A DNA stretch of 64,000 bases from Roseimaritima sediminicola (GCF_009618275.1 NZ_WIAD01000006.1:135577-199576); one strand, 5' to 3'. Counted from the stretch's first letter, positions 52,546 to 62,557 are shown. The notes: generated by a model not told the origin, from the sequence alone. Translations and numbers: made by a program.

Positions 52546-53152
52546 CGTTGTACATCGCCGACAACTTGCTGCGCACCGCTCGCTGAACACGCCCGGTCAG
52601 CCGGACGCTGCCGCTGCGGCCCGGCACGCCCACCCAGCCGTTGGTCAGGTCCAGCCGAAAGGTGGTCGGCGTGATCGGGGGGCGATGCGGTACCTCGCCG
52701 TCGAGCACGATCGTGGCCCAGCGAGCCGAGGGGGCCGAATCGGCGACCAGGCTGTCGATGTCTTCGCTGCGGCGGGTGTCCCAGTCGTAGCTGCGTTGGT
52801 CCAGCAGCGCTCGCCGCAGGTGGCTGACGCCCGGGATGTCCGCGAGATCGACCGGCTCGGCGGCGTCCTCGGGGAATTCGGCTTCGGTGGGCTCGGCCTC
52901 TCCGGCCTCGTCCAGAGGCGGCATGGTCAACCGGAAATGTCGCGAGGACTGCAGGGCCGCGACGGCGTCCTCGCCGAAGAACTGGCTGGTATGTTCGGTC
53001 TGGGTTCGCCGCAGCTTCACACTGAGCGCCGCCCCCACGACGCCGACGGCCAGCAGTCCCAAGGCGAACAACACCCACCAGCCGCGCCGCATCGCCGGCG
53101 TCGGTCCGTGCACCGATTCCGTTACCGCAGCGGGTTTGTCAGAATGAGTCAT
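52535..53152 (-). CDS. Single-pass membrane protein of unknown function
   Basis: 205 residues. One membrane helix at about 23-44 (GWWVLFALGLLAVGVVGAAL) follows a short cytoplasmic N-terminus. An external part includes FFGEDAVAALQSSRHFRL, an acidic Pro/Glu stretch and a C-terminal segment of likely beta strands (RWATIVLDGEVPHRPPITPT). No family recognised. It lies upstream of, and on the same strand as, the DUF5684/toroid gene (304 bases apart), which may point to a related envelope role. Confidence 0.68.
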   Translation of the reverse strand: MTHSDKPAAVTESVHGPTPAMRRGWWVLFALGLLAVGVVGAALSVKLRRTQTEHTSQFFGEDAVAALQSSRHFRLTMPPLDEAGEAEPTEAEFPEDAAEPVDLADIPGVSHLRRALLDQRSYDWDTRRSEDIDSLVADSAPSARWATIVLDGEVPHRPPITPTTFRLDLTNGWVGVPGRSGSVRLTGRVQRAVRSKLSAMYNVEG

Positions 53153-53174
53153 CGCAGGCCGTGTCCTAAAAGGG

Positions 53175-53225
53175 TCGAATCTCGAATCTCAAATCTCAAA
53201 TCTCAAATCTCAAATCTCAAATTTC
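53175..53225. repeat. AAATCTC-type heptamer microsatellite abutting the aroB start
   Basis: About six units of CAAATCT (first two as CGAATCT) run from 53175 to the base before the aroB ATG at 53226. They occupy the place where a ribosome-binding site would be expected. The same heptamer, as AATCTCAAATCGCAAATCTC, follows the stop codon of the YcxB-like gene at 55267. Confidence 0.9.
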
Positions 53226-54335
53226 ATGGCTGAACCAACGCTGCAAGAAGTCGCCGTATCGCTGTCGGCCCAACCGTATTCTATTTTCATCGGTTCGGAC
53301 TGGTGGAGCGGGGTAGGCGATAAAATTCGGCAGTGTCTGCCCGATATGACACACGCGGTGCTGGTTTACGACTCGGAGGTCCGCAGCAGTTGGGCCGAAC
53401 CGCTGGGCGAACAGCTCCGCGGCGGGGGCGTCCGCGTGGACGCGGCCGAGGTGCTTTCCGGGGAAAGCAGCAAGAGTGTCCAGCGTTTGGAGCAGTTGTG
53501 GGAGCAGATGCGAGTCGATCGAGCGGACCGCCATTCGGTCGTCATCGCCGTGGGCGGCGGCGTGGTGGGAGACCTGGCCGGGTTTGCCGCTGCGACATTC
53601 AACCGCGGCATCCGCTTGGTTCAGGTGCCGACGACGTTGCTGTCGCAGGTCGATAGCAGCGTGGGCGGCAAGACGGGAATTAACTTGCCCGACGCCAAGA
53701 ACATTGTCGGCGCGTTCTGGCAGCCGTCGTTGGTGGCGATCGACACGGCGACCCTGACGACGCTGCCGCCGCGGATCTTTCACAGCGGGCTGGCGGAAGT
53801 GGCCAAGTACGGGGTGATCGCCGACGAAGCATTCTTCGCTTGGCTGGAACAGAACGCCGAACCGCTGGCGGCCGCCGAACCGGCCGCCGTGCGGCATGCG
53901 GTGGCCGTCAGTTGCCAGACCAAGGCGGCGGTCGTGGCCGAGGACGAACGCGAAACCAGCGGACGCCGCGCGATCCTAAACTATGGCCACACCTTCGGGC
54001 ACGCCATCGAAGCCACGGCCGGTTACTGGTCACTGCTGCATGGCGAAGCCGTCGCGATCGGGATGCAGATGGCCGCCCACCTGGCTCAGATGCTGGGCCG
54101 TGTCGACAATGCTTTTATCGCTCGCCAGCACGATCTGTTGACCCGCCTGCAGTTGCCGGTTCACTGGCCCGATGCCGACCCGGCGGCCATGCTGGAAACG
54201 ATGCGCAGCGACAAGAAGGTGGCCCATGGTAAACTTCGTTTTGTCCTGCCGACGCGGCTCGGTCACGTGGAACTGGTCGGTGACATCGACCCGGCGTTGA
54301 TCGTGGCCGCGATTGAAAAGTGTTGCGACCAATAA
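53226..54335 (+). CDS. aroB: 3-dehydroquinate synthase
   Basis: 369 residues, normal for AroB. Converts DAHP to 3-dehydroquinate in the shikimate pathway using NAD and a metal. NAD-binding [20 protein letters not shown], substrate-site [20 protein letters not shown], metal ligands in [24 protein letters not shown] and HGEAVAIGM are all present. The ATG at 53226 gives the expected N-terminus, but no Shine-Dalgarno is present because a heptamer repeat fills the leader. A ThuA-like gene follows eight bases after the stop codon. Confidence 0.95.
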   Translation: MAEPTLQEVAVSLSAQPYSIFIGSDWWSGVGDKIRQCLPDMTHAVLVYDSEVRSSWAEPLGEQLRGGGVRVDAAEVLSGESSKSVQRLEQLWEQMRVDRADRHSVVIAVGGGVVGDLAGFAAATFNRGIRLVQVPTTLLSQVDSSVGGKTGINLPDAKNIVGAFWQPSLVAIDTATLTTLPPRIFHSGLAEVAKYGVIADEAFFAWLEQNAEPLAAAEPAAVRHAVAVSCQTKAAVVAEDERETSGRRAILNYGHTFGHAIEATAGYWSLLHGEAVAIGMQMAAHLAQMLGRVDNAFIARQHDLLTRLQLPVHWPDADPAAMLETMRSDKKVAHGKLRFVLPTRLGHVELVGDIDPALIVAAIEKCCDQ

Positions 54336-54343
54336 GGCTTGCC

Positions 54344-55054
54344 ATGCATGTGACGATCTGGAACGAATACGTTCACGAACGCTCCGACGAGGCGGTCCGA
54401 AAGGTCTATCCCGACGGTATTCACGCCGTGTTGGCCGCGGCGGTTGGCGAGCAATTGGGGGCCGAGGTCACCGTACGCACCGCGACGCTGGACCAGCCAG
54501 AGCATGGGCTCGGTCAAGCCGTGCTGGACGAGACGGATGTGTTGCTGTGGTGGGGACACGCCGCCCACGACGAGGTCGACGACGAAGTGGTCGCACGCGT
54601 GCAGCAGCGGGTTTGGCAGGGCATGGGATTGTTGGTCCTGCACAGCGGACACGGCAGCAAGATCTTCCAGCGTTTGATGGGCACCGGGTGTATGTTGCGG
54701 TGGCGCGAAGCCGGCGAGCGCGAGCGACTGTGGATCGTCGACCCCTCGCACGAAATCGTCGACGGCCTCGACGCGGCTTACTTCGACCTCCCTCAAGCCG
54801 AGATGTACGGCGAGTTCTTCGACATCCCGCAGCCGGACGAGCTGGTTTTGATCAGCTGGTTCGAGGGCGGCGAGGTGTTTCGCAGCGGGTGCACGTTTCG
54901 CCGCGGCAAAGGCAAAATCTTTTATTTCCGCCCGGGACACGAGACGTATCCGATCTATTACGACCCAAACATCCGCAAGATCCTCGGCAACGCCATCCGC
55001 TGGGCCCGCCCCAGCGGTTCACCCTACCAAATCGACGCCCAGCACTGCCCGTAG
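54344..55054 (+). CDS. ThuA-like protein (trehalose utilisation family)
   Basis: 236 residues from the ATG at 54344, eight bases after aroB. The glutamine-amidotransferase-like fold is seen in [40 protein letters not shown] and [20 protein letters not shown], all typical of ThuA/DUF1037. ThuA in Rhizobiales takes part in disaccharide catabolism; in planctomycetes the substrate is unknown. Placement after aroB looks incidental. Its TAG stop is followed directly by TTGGTTGTG. Confidence 0.9.
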   Translation: MHVTIWNEYVHERSDEAVRKVYPDGIHAVLAAAVGEQLGAEVTVRTATLDQPEHGLGQAVLDETDVLLWWGHAAHDEVDDEVVARVQQRVWQGMGLLVLHSGHGSKIFQRLMGTGCMLRWREAGERERLWIVDPSHEIVDGLDAAYFDLPQAEMYGEFFDIPQPDELVLISWFEGGEVFRSGCTFRRGKGKIFYFRPGHETYPIYYDPNIRKILGNAIRWARPSGSPYQIDAQHCP

Positions 55055-55080
55055 TTGGTTGTGTCTACCCGCAGGCGACA

Positions 55081-55100
55081 CCCCAGGCTCGCGCCTGGGG
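55081..55100. terminator. Perfect GC-rich hairpin between convergent genes
   Basis: CCCCAGGC-TCGC-GCCTGGGG, an eight-base-pair stem with a four-base loop, 26 bases past the ThuA stop and 166 bases from the stop of the opposing YcxB-like gene. There is no T-run, so intrinsic termination is uncertain; it may also be a single copy of a dispersed repeat. Confidence 0.45.
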
Positions 55101-55266
55101 CTAGTGCATGTCGCCACTGCCGTGGCTGTTGCGCCCAGAGCTTCGCACGCCAACCAGTGAATCCGCCGGAGCCAGGCTGCGGGGGAGAGGGGAGAAAACG
55201 TTACATTCTATCGCTCCGCTCCCCTACATTAATTCCGCCGGAGGCAGGAGATTTGCGATTTGAGAT

Positions 55267-56427
55267 TTACCTCTCCACGCTTGTTCGCATCTGCTCGACC
55301 GCTTGTTCCCATTGCTCGTCGCTGGCGAAGAAGCGTTTGGGCAGCAGGATAAAGAGGTCGGAGTCGCGGTCGAAACGCAGCCAAAGGATGTTCTCGGTGT
55401 GCCCGAAGCCGTGAAAGCGTGACCAGTCGGTCGAGGATTGTTCGATATTATTCAGCAGCGTCAGCCGCCGGGCGTCCAGCCAGCCGGAGATGTGCATCAG
55501 CGGTTGTTCCGGGTCGCTGAACGGACGCAGCGTTCTGGAAAAGAACAGCCAGAACAAATAGTCCACCGCCAACAACGGAATCAGCGCCATCGCCGCGTAG
55601 TACCAGCCAGCGGTCAGCACCAACAGGATCCAGGCCAGGTGCAGCAACAGCACGACCGCGACGACCTTGCGGACGCTGAGACGGCGCAGCTCCGGCAGCG
55701 GCGTACCGGTCAAATCGGCCGAGCGTAGCATGCCCTCGAAGGCGATGGCATCGGCACCGCGCTGGCCGACGTGGACCGGGGCGTCAAACGGACGAGCGAT
55801 CCGCTCGTCCAGAATCCCCAACGCTGGTCGCGGGTTATGCAACGCGTAATGCGTGAACAATTGCCCGGCCGTCGCCGGATCGCTGAAGCCGCGTTCGGGA
55901 AGGATCTGCTTGGAGGCACCCCGCAGATCGTAGGCGAGAATAAATTGTTCTTCGCGGTGCTCGAATGACAACAGCGAATGATGAGGCCACCAGGACACGC
56001 CGTCGTCGGTTTGCAGCAGAAAACCGTCGTCATCCAATTGCCCTTGCCGCGGTTTGAGGGCTCGCGGATAACGTTTCAGGTACAGTTCCGCCGCGTACCA
56101 TTTACGGTAGAACGCCGTAGCGGCCAGCATCGTCGGGATGCCGATGATTAATAGCGCGAAGACGTTTTCGCTGGCTGCAACCGGAAAGGGAGCCAGGGAA
56201 CGAGTGGCCCACCAGATCTGGTTGACGACGTACCCGATCAACAACAGGCCCAGGACGCCCAACAGAATACCGTCGCTGAGCAGCGGCGAATCGCTGCGGA
56301 GCGCGCGCCGCAGGTCTTCGGCGGTGAGCGTTGCCGCATACCGAATGGGCCCCGGCTGGGGCGGCACGGCTTGCTCATCGACCTCGCGCGGCGGCTGGTA
56401 GGGGTTTTCGGAAGGCAAGTGGGACAT
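55267..56427 (-). CDS. Membrane protein with two YcxB-like modules
   Basis: 386 residues from the ATG at 56427 (MSHLPSENPYQPPRE, the Pro-rich N-terminus common in planctomycete membrane proteins); an ATG four codons upstream also fits. Membrane helices lie at about 52-72 and 87-107, and again at about 259-300. After each helical pair comes a YcxB-like soluble module: QLDDDGFLLQTDDGVSWWPH to RGASKQILPERGF, and SGWLDARRLTLLNNIEQSST to SDLFILLPKRFF. The layout suggests an internal duplication. Function unknown. Confidence 0.75.
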   Translation of the reverse strand: MSHLPSENPYQPPREVDEQAVPPQPGPIRYAATLTAEDLRRALRSDSPLLSDGILLGVLGLLLIGYVVNQIWWATRSLAPFPVAASENVFALLIIGIPTMLAATAFYRKWYAAELYLKRYPRALKPRQGQLDDDGFLLQTDDGVSWWPHHSLLSFEHREEQFILAYDLRGASKQILPERGFSDPATAGQLFTHYALHNPRPALGILDERIARPFDAPVHVGQRGADAIAFEGMLRSADLTGTPLPELRRLSVRKVVAVVLLLHLAWILLVLTAGWYYAAMALIPLLAVDYLFWLFFSRTLRPFSDPEQPLMHISGWLDARRLTLLNNIEQSSTDWSRFHGFGHTENILWLRFDRDSDLFILLPKRFFASDEQWEQAVEQMRTSVER

Positions 56428-56474
56428 AGCCTGTATCACGTCGACGGGAAGGAACCGTTAGGATAAGCCATACG

Positions 56475-57785
56475 ATGAACGTGATGCGAAACTCGCTACC
56501 GACGGCCACTCCCGCCGAACGCCGCTGTGTAGCCTGGGCGTTCGCCTGGTTCTTTTGCATTCTGGCGGCGTACTTTGTGTTGCGTCCCGTGCGGGAGACG
56601 TTTGCCGTAGCGCGCGGGACCGGGGAATTGCCTGGGTTGTTCGCGGCCACGCTGCTGGCCGTGGTCATCGCTTCGCCCCTCTTCGCCGCTCTGGCAGCCC
56701 GCCTTTCGAGGCGGCGGTTGGTCAAAACGGTCTACCGTTTTTTCGCGGTGAACATCGCCCTTTTTTGGGCCGCGGCGCAGCTGGACGCACCGCGGCTGGA
56801 GCCTTGGTTGGCGCGAGGTTTCTTTGTGTGGATCAGCCTGTTCGCCCTGTTCAATACGTCGGTGTTTTGGAGTGTGATGGCGGACTTGTTCAGCAACGCC
56901 CAGGCGAAACGGCTGTTCGGCTGGGTGGCCGCCGGCGGGACTTGCGGCGCGTTGGCCGGATCGCTGTTGACCGCGACGCTGGCCAGCCAGCTCGGTCCAA
57001 ATTGGTTGCTGCTGTTGCCGATCGTGTTCCTGGAACTGGGGGTGCAGTTCGCTTCGCAATTGCAGCGGCACGCCGAAACGTTGCCCGAGCAAACGCCCAG
57101 TACCCGTTTGGCTCGTCCGACCGGCGGGTCGGTTTGGGCCGGACTGGCGCGCGTCGTTAGATCGCCGTACCTGTTAACGATCTGTGGGTTTCTGCTGCTG
57201 GGCCAATTCGCCGCAACGCATCTGTACCTAACGCAAATCGAAATCGTCGAGCGGTTTGTATCCACCACCGAGCGGACGTCGCTGTTCGCGATGCTGAATC
57301 TGGCCACACAACTGTTGACGCTGGCCTTGCAAACGTTCGTGTTCGCTGCGATTGCGCGACGCAAAGGCGTCGCGCCGGTGCTGGTGACGGTACCGCTGAT
57401 CTACGCCGGTTGCTTTCTGGCACTGAACCTGGCACCGCGCTTGGAAACGTTGGTGGTCGTGGTCGTGTTGTGCAGCGGTTTGACCTACGGCATGATCGTG
57501 CCGTCGCGCGAGGTGCTGTTTACGGTGGTCAGCCGCGAAGACAAGTACAAGTCCAAGAACTTCATCGATACCGCCATCATGCGCGGTGGCGATACGACCA
57601 GCGCCACCATCCTGGGCTGGCTGCAGCCGGCGTTGTTGAGCACCGCTTTCGTCATCGCGGTCATGGGGCCGCTGGCCCTGTTGTGGGGAGCCGTCGGCTG
57701 GTGGCTCGGGCGGCGGCAGCAGCGTCTGGCCGCGTGGACGCGCGCCTCGTCGGTAGCGCCGGCGGCGACCCGGTCTGTCGATTGA
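56475..57785 (+). CDS. Npt1/Npt2-type nucleotide transporter-like or MFS membrane protein
   Basis: 436 residues, about twelve membrane helices. Features such as AWFFCILAAYFVLRPVRETF at the N-terminus, MADLFSNAQAKRLFGWVAAG, and VVSREDKYKSKNFIDTAIMR late in the protein are typical of the ATP/ADP-translocase-like (Npt1/Npt2) branch found in free-living bacteria as well. In intracellular bacteria these exchange ATP and ADP; substrate in free-living groups is not settled. Divergent from the YcxB-like gene. Confidence 0.8.
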   Translation: MNVMRNSLPTATPAERRCVAWAFAWFFCILAAYFVLRPVRETFAVARGTGELPGLFAATLLAVVIASPLFAALAARLSRRRLVKTVYRFFAVNIALFWAAAQLDAPRLEPWLARGFFVWISLFALFNTSVFWSVMADLFSNAQAKRLFGWVAAGGTCGALAGSLLTATLASQLGPNWLLLLPIVFLELGVQFASQLQRHAETLPEQTPSTRLARPTGGSVWAGLARVVRSPYLLTICGFLLLGQFAATHLYLTQIEIVERFVSTTERTSLFAMLNLATQLLTLALQTFVFAAIARRKGVAPVLVTVPLIYAGCFLALNLAPRLETLVVVVVLCSGLTYGMIVPSREVLFTVVSREDKYKSKNFIDTAIMRGGDTTSATILGWLQPALLSTAFVIAVMGPLALLWGAVGWWLGRRQQRLAAWTRASSVAPAATRSVD

Positions 57786-57806
57786 TCACGGTCTGTTCGC
57801 GGCAAG

Positions 57807-60281
57807 CTATTGCTCGCTGGACGTCGTGGGGCGCGGCTCCGCCGAGGTGAAATGTGCGAGAACGCCGTCGAGGTATGCTTTGCGATCCCGTTGCTGCGGT
57901 GAAAACGTGAAGCCTGTATCGGTCAGGGGTTGATCCAGGGCATGTCGCATCAGGTTGTGCATCAGGTAACGCCCTTCCCCGACGGTCATGTGGATGGCAT
58001 CGCGATACAGCTGAGCCAGGGAATCAAAGGGAGCTTCGTCCCGCTGGATCTCCGCGGAGATCCGGTGGATGGCTTCGGCGGCTCGCGTCGAGCGGATGGT
58101 GCGTTGCGGATGCCGCTGGCGAAGCGTCTCGAGCAGGGCAGCGAAATAGGCTTCGTTGTGAGTCATCGTTTCGGCATCCTGCGAAGCGTATTCCTGGTCG
58201 GCTTTGTCGTGAAAGGCCCAGCCGGTGTGCAGCACCAAGGTCGCCGCGGGTTGCATCTGCAACCAATGCTCGATCGTTCGCAGGTCCTGGTCCAGCGTCG
58301 TGCCGTAATGCGGCTGGACGACCAGATAGTCGTACTGCAATTGGTCCAGTGCCGTCGGCCACAGGTGGGAAGACGTGACGCAGGGCTGCGCCGGATCTTC
58401 CCGAATGTGCTGAAGACTCTTGCCACAATCGACATGCCAGTTGACGAAGTGTTGTAGTTTCGACGGCACGGTGTCCCAGGTCAGAGAATTGCCGATCAAG
58501 TAGACGCGAGGCTGGCGCGGCAGCACGGTATTGTCACGCAGCGTGATGTTCTCTTCCGGCGTGCTGTTATAGCGGACCGGCGGCGTGTCGGCGGTTTCCA
58601 GTTCCCACTGGTTCTGCTCGGCAAGGTTTTCGCCGGCGCGGTGGAAACGTAGCGGGCTCTTGGAGATACGGCGAAATCGGTTTTCGGAAATCGTAAAGCC
58701 CGTCGTGCCCTCATCCAAGAACATCCCATTGCTTTCGGCTCGGCCGGCGTTCAGGGGTACGTCGGTGATCGTGTTGTGGTGCAGGCGGCTGGCCGGCTGG
58801 CGACCCAGCGTGTAGATGCCGCCGCCGTCGCTTAACACCTGCATCACGCGGCGGATCTGATTGTGGTGCACGTTGTTGTTCTTCGCGGGCGAAGGGCCAT
58901 CGTTCCAGAGCCATCCCAGTGAAATGCCGGTGTAGGGACAGTCTTCGATGCGGTTGTTGGCGATCTCCAGGTTCTCGTGCAGGGCGGCCCAGATCCCGAC
59001 CGCGCCCATCAGCACGCGGCCGACGCGGCGCACGTCGCAGTCCTCGACACGATTGTTGCGCGGCACCTGTTCGGGTGCCGATTGATACCAGGGACGACCG
59101 GCGACCTGCCGCGAATTGTTCTCGCCCAGGTTGATCCCGTTGCCACCGATGTCTTCGAAGCGGCACTGTCGGATCGAACAGTCCACCGATCGGCTGCCGA
59201 TCCACAGGGCCGTATTGCCAAGGGCTCGAAACGTGCAATCGGTGACCTCACAGCCGTGGGCCTGTGTCAGGTGTACCGCCGCCGACAGCATCGGGCGGTT
59301 GCCCGTCGTCCGTTCGCCTTGCTCGCTGCGCGGTTCGTGCATCGTGGCCTGGGCCCCGGCGAGACCGCCGGCAGGCATCGGAAACCGCGAGCCGGTGAAG
59401 GTCAAGTTTCGAAGGTTTAGATTTTGGATCTGGCCGCCTTCGTCATCGCCGGCGAGGAGCAGATGATCCAGTACGGGCAGTTCTACCCGCGGCGCAGGCT
59501 CGTCGCTGGCGGCCAACAAGACCACTTCGTTGGCTTCGCGATCGAAGGTCCATTCCCCGGGAACGTCGGCCAGCGCCGGGTGTCCTTCCAGCCAGTACCG
59601 CGGTTGTTTTTCGAAGTGGTCGATCGCGTAATGCGGCGCCGAGCAACCGATCGGTCCGACGGTTTCCAGAACGAAGTTCTGATGGTTCAGCGTGCGCACC
59701 GGCAACCGGCTGGAGGACCAATCGTGCAGCAGGATCAGATCGCAGACGCCGGTATACGGAGAAACGTCGTCGGGGATGTCCGCCGGATCGAACCGAAAAC
59801 CGCTGCGGCGATTCTCCGCCGCGGCGACGATTCTCGCGTAGCCCACGTTGGGATGCCTCGCCGGTGAACGCAGGCGACCGTCGACCACCAGCACACGAGG
59901 AATCTCCGTGGCGAAGGCGGCCGGCACGTCGTATCGCCAACGTCCCTGCTCCGTCCCGTCGTCGGCTTGCAGTTCCATCGCCCCGCTCAGCACCGTGGGT
60001 TGATCCGCCGCGCCTTCGATGGTCAGCCCCTCGCCGACCAACGCCGCATCCAAGCGAATCGTCTCGGCCAGCCGATACGTGCCGCTTTGCAAGCGAATCG
60101 TTTTGGGGGCCGCATCGCCCTGCTCTCGCAAGGTGCGCAGCTGGCCGAGGACCACGTCCAGCGTCGCCGGCCCTTCGGGTGTGGCCGAAAGCACATCCTG
60201 GGCAACCGCCAGGGACGATAAACTGGTCGACAAAACGAGCGTGGCCAGAAACAGGCCGCGGCGAAACGAATGCAGGAGCAT
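57807..60281 (-). CDS. Right-handed beta-helix protein fused to an SGNH-hydrolase-like domain
   Basis: 824 residues with a signal peptide (ATLVLSTSLSSLAVAQD). Residues about 30-590 show right-handed parallel beta-helix repeats (IRQCRFEDIGGNGINLGENN, LEIANNRIEDCPYTGISLGW, LHHNTITDVPLNAGRAESNG), as in polysaccharide lyases and glycoside hydrolases. From about 592 a second domain opens with YLIGNSLTWDTVPS: Ser599 sits in the GNS form of the SGNH/GDSL block I. Near the end DAIHM (Asp761, His764) matches the block V D-x-x-H pair. Likely a secreted enzyme that both cleaves and deacylates a polysaccharide; this is inference. Confidence 0.8.
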   Translation of the reverse strand: MLLHSFRRGLFLATLVLSTSLSSLAVAQDVLSATPEGPATLDVVLGQLRTLREQGDAAPKTIRLQSGTYRLAETIRLDAALVGEGLTIEGAADQPTVLSGAMELQADDGTEQGRWRYDVPAAFATEIPRVLVVDGRLRSPARHPNVGYARIVAAAENRRSGFRFDPADIPDDVSPYTGVCDLILLHDWSSSRLPVRTLNHQNFVLETVGPIGCSAPHYAIDHFEKQPRYWLEGHPALADVPGEWTFDREANEVVLLAASDEPAPRVELPVLDHLLLAGDDEGGQIQNLNLRNLTFTGSRFPMPAGGLAGAQATMHEPRSEQGERTTGNRPMLSAAVHLTQAHGCEVTDCTFRALGNTALWIGSRSVDCSIRQCRFEDIGGNGINLGENNSRQVAGRPWYQSAPEQVPRNNRVEDCDVRRVGRVLMGAVGIWAALHENLEIANNRIEDCPYTGISLGWLWNDGPSPAKNNNVHHNQIRRVMQVLSDGGGIYTLGRQPASRLHHNTITDVPLNAGRAESNGMFLDEGTTGFTISENRFRRISKSPLRFHRAGENLAEQNQWELETADTPPVRYNSTPEENITLRDNTVLPRQPRVYLIGNSLTWDTVPSKLQHFVNWHVDCGKSLQHIREDPAQPCVTSSHLWPTALDQLQYDYLVVQPHYGTTLDQDLRTIEHWLQMQPAATLVLHTGWAFHDKADQEYASQDAETMTHNEAYFAALLETLRQRHPQRTIRSTRAAEAIHRISAEIQRDEAPFDSLAQLYRDAIHMTVGEGRYLMHNLMRHALDQPLTDTGFTFSPQQRDRKAYLDGVLAHFTSAEPRPTTSSEQ

Positions 60282-60369
60282 GGCGGGAGTGGGTTGTTAA
60301 GTTTGGGGGAGGACGGGTGGGGAGGGATCCCCATTGTAACGCCACCCGTTCTGCCGCGCCGCCCTGCCC

Positions 60370-62304
60370 TTAGTCGTTTTCCGCGGACGATCCCGTCAGG
60401 TAGGTGTAGCTGGATAGGCCCTGCTCGTAGAACCGCAGGAAGCGACCCGCCTGTTGGTTGTCGATGCGGTTTTCTCCCACCGCTTGCTCGACCATCGTCT
60501 GCACGCGCCGCACCAGGTCGCGTTCGTCGTACTGCACATAGCCGAGGACTTCGCGGACGGTGTCGCCGGCGACGATGTCGCGGATGATCGGCTGGCCGTT
60601 GCCCGGATCGACGTCGACGTGCACCGCGTGGGTGTCGCCAAACAGATTGTGCAAGTCGCCCAGGATCTCCTGATAAGCCCCCACCAAAAACGCCCCCAGC
60701 ATGTAGGGCGAACCATCAAAGGGATGCAGCGGCAGCGTGTTTTTAACGCTTCGCCGATCGGTAAACCGATCGATCTTGCCGTCGCTGTCGCAGGTGATAT
60801 CTCCCAGTACGGCGTGCCGCGTGGGGGCTTCGTCCAGGCGATGAATCGGCATGATCGGAAACAGTTGTTTGATCGCCCAGCTGTCCGGAACGGACTGAAA
60901 CAGCGAAAAGTTGCAGAAGTAATTGTCCGACAGCATGCGGTCCAGGTTTTCCAGTTCCTCGGGAACGTAGTCCATGTCCTGCACGCACTTTCGAATCCGC
61001 TGGCAGGTGGCAAAGAAAACATTCTCGGCGACCACGCGTTGCTCCAGCGACAGGTACCCGCTGGCAAACAGATTCATTGCCATGTCGAGGCTGGCCTGGC
61101 AATCGTGAAAGGATTCGACGACGTTGCGTGCGTTGACTTCCCGGTATGTGTTGTGCAAGTCCACGACGGGTTGTTCGTAATCGTCCGGCAGGGTTGCTGG
61201 GATTTCGTTCTGTTCGCCTTGCGTGGTCACCCCCAGCACGCCAAACACCAACACGCTGTGATGGGCGGCAACGGCTCGGCCACTTTCGCTGAAAATAATC
61301 GGATGCGGCACCTGGGCTTCGTCGCACACCACCTTGATCTGATAGACCACGTCGTTGGCGTACTCCTGCGTGGTGTAATTCATGCTGGATTCGTAATTGG
61401 TCTGCGAACCGTCATAGTCCACTCCCAAACCGCCGCCGACGTCCAGGTATTCGAGGCCGGCACCACGCCGATGCAGTTCGCAGTAAACCCGCACCGCTTC
61501 GTTGATCGCGGCTTTGATCGGGCGGATGTTCGTGATCTGGCTGCCCAGGTGGAAATGAAGCAACTTGCAGCAGTCCAGCATCCCGCGCGACTCCAGCAGG
61601 TTTACCGCCCGCATCACCTCGCTGACCGTCAGCCCGAACTTGCTGCGGTAGCCGCCGGAGGACTGCCAGCGACCCTGGCCGCGAGCGGCCAGTTTGACGC
61701 GGATGCCGATATTGGGCCGCACATCCAGCTGTTGGGCATGGACCAGAATCCGCTCCAGTTCGCTGAACTTCTCCACGACCGGGATCACGGTCCGCCCCAG
61801 CTTCTGGCAGATCATCGCCAAATGAATGAACTCGTCATCCTTGAACCCGTTGCAGACGATCGGCATGCTGGGGTGGCAATGCGCGGCGACCGCCATCAGT
61901 TCGGGTTTGCTGCCCGCCTCCAGCCCCGCACCGAGTTCCGTTCCGAACTCGACCAGTTTCTCGATCACTTCTCGTTGTTGGTTGACCTTGATCGGGAAGA
62001 TGCAGCGGTAATGGCTTTGGTAATCGTTGGCCTGCATTGCTGTGGCAAAACAGTCGTGCATCTCGCGTAGGCGATCGCGCAGAATGCCGTTGAAGCGCAG
62101 CAACACCGGCAGCTCGTAGCCGCGTTGCTGCAGGCGATCGCAGATTTCTTTCAGACACACCGATTGCTGGGGATCGCGGCTGGGGTGGACCAGCAGGTTC
62201 CCGGCCGGATCGATGGAGAAATAGCCGTTGCCCCATCGCTGGACATCGTACAGTTCGGCGGACTCGGCAACGGTCCAGTTTCGGGACGCAGAGGCAAGCG
62301 ACAT
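60370..62304 (-). CDS. speA: Biosynthetic arginine decarboxylase
   Basis: 644 residues from the ATG at 62304, normal for SpeA; the longer upstream frame is not conserved. Converts arginine to agmatine in polyamine synthesis with PLP. The PLP lysine is Lys106 in CIFPIKVNQQ. Also visible are GLEAGSKPELMAVAA, KFGLTVSEVMRAVNLL, LLHFHLGSQITNIRPI, YLDVGGGLGVDYDGSQT and the C-terminal NFSLFQSVPDSWAI, all in the order expected for the family. No agmatine-processing gene is adjacent. Confidence 0.95.
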   Translation of the reverse strand: MSLASASRNWTVAESAELYDVQRWGNGYFSIDPAGNLLVHPSRDPQQSVCLKEICDRLQQRGYELPVLLRFNGILRDRLREMHDCFATAMQANDYQSHYRCIFPIKVNQQREVIEKLVEFGTELGAGLEAGSKPELMAVAAHCHPSMPIVCNGFKDDEFIHLAMICQKLGRTVIPVVEKFSELERILVHAQQLDVRPNIGIRVKLAARGQGRWQSSGGYRSKFGLTVSEVMRAVNLLESRGMLDCCKLLHFHLGSQITNIRPIKAAINEAVRVYCELHRRGAGLEYLDVGGGLGVDYDGSQTNYESSMNYTTQEYANDVVYQIKVVCDEAQVPHPIIFSESGRAVAAHHSVLVFGVLGVTTQGEQNEIPATLPDDYEQPVVDLHNTYREVNARNVVESFHDCQASLDMAMNLFASGYLSLEQRVVAENVFFATCQRIRKCVQDMDYVPEELENLDRMLSDNYFCNFSLFQSVPDSWAIKQLFPIMPIHRLDEAPTRHAVLGDITCDSDGKIDRFTDRRSVKNTLPLHPFDGSPYMLGAFLVGAYQEILGDLHNLFGDTHAVHVDVDPGNGQPIIRDIVAGDTVREVLGYVQYDERDLVRRVQTMVEQAVGENRIDNQQAGRFLRFYEQGLSSYTYLTGSSAEND

Positions 62305-62557
62305 CAAAGGTTGCGGGCCGCGAGGCCCGCCCGGTGGGAGGTAGGGGCGGGAACAGGGGAACAGCAACCGCCGTTCGCTCGCGGAACTCGACGGAATCGC
62401 CTGGTACCGTAGCCGCGCTTGTTCGACAGTGGGGGATTTTATCCACGTTGCCGTCCACCACGCGAGCCGTGATCGGTTTTTTTCGGGTTCATTTCCGAGG
62501 CTGATTCGGGATGGCCATGTGACATCCGCCGAGAGTTGCCGATCGCAGGCAGGAGGC
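62305..62557. other. Spacer with no convincing gene
   Basis: Short frames here read only as GC-rich noise. A short inverted GGGCCGCGAGGCCC lies near 62317. I see no promoter or terminator I would defend. Confidence 0.4.

Noticed and set aside
51136..52674. 512-residue open frame on the plus strand
   Set aside because: Antisense to the DUF5684/toroid gene; rich in His, Gln and Arg, typical of the complement of Asp/Leu/Ala codons.
60454..62070. 538-residue open frame on the plus strand
   Set aside because: Fully antisense to speA, which has all family motifs.
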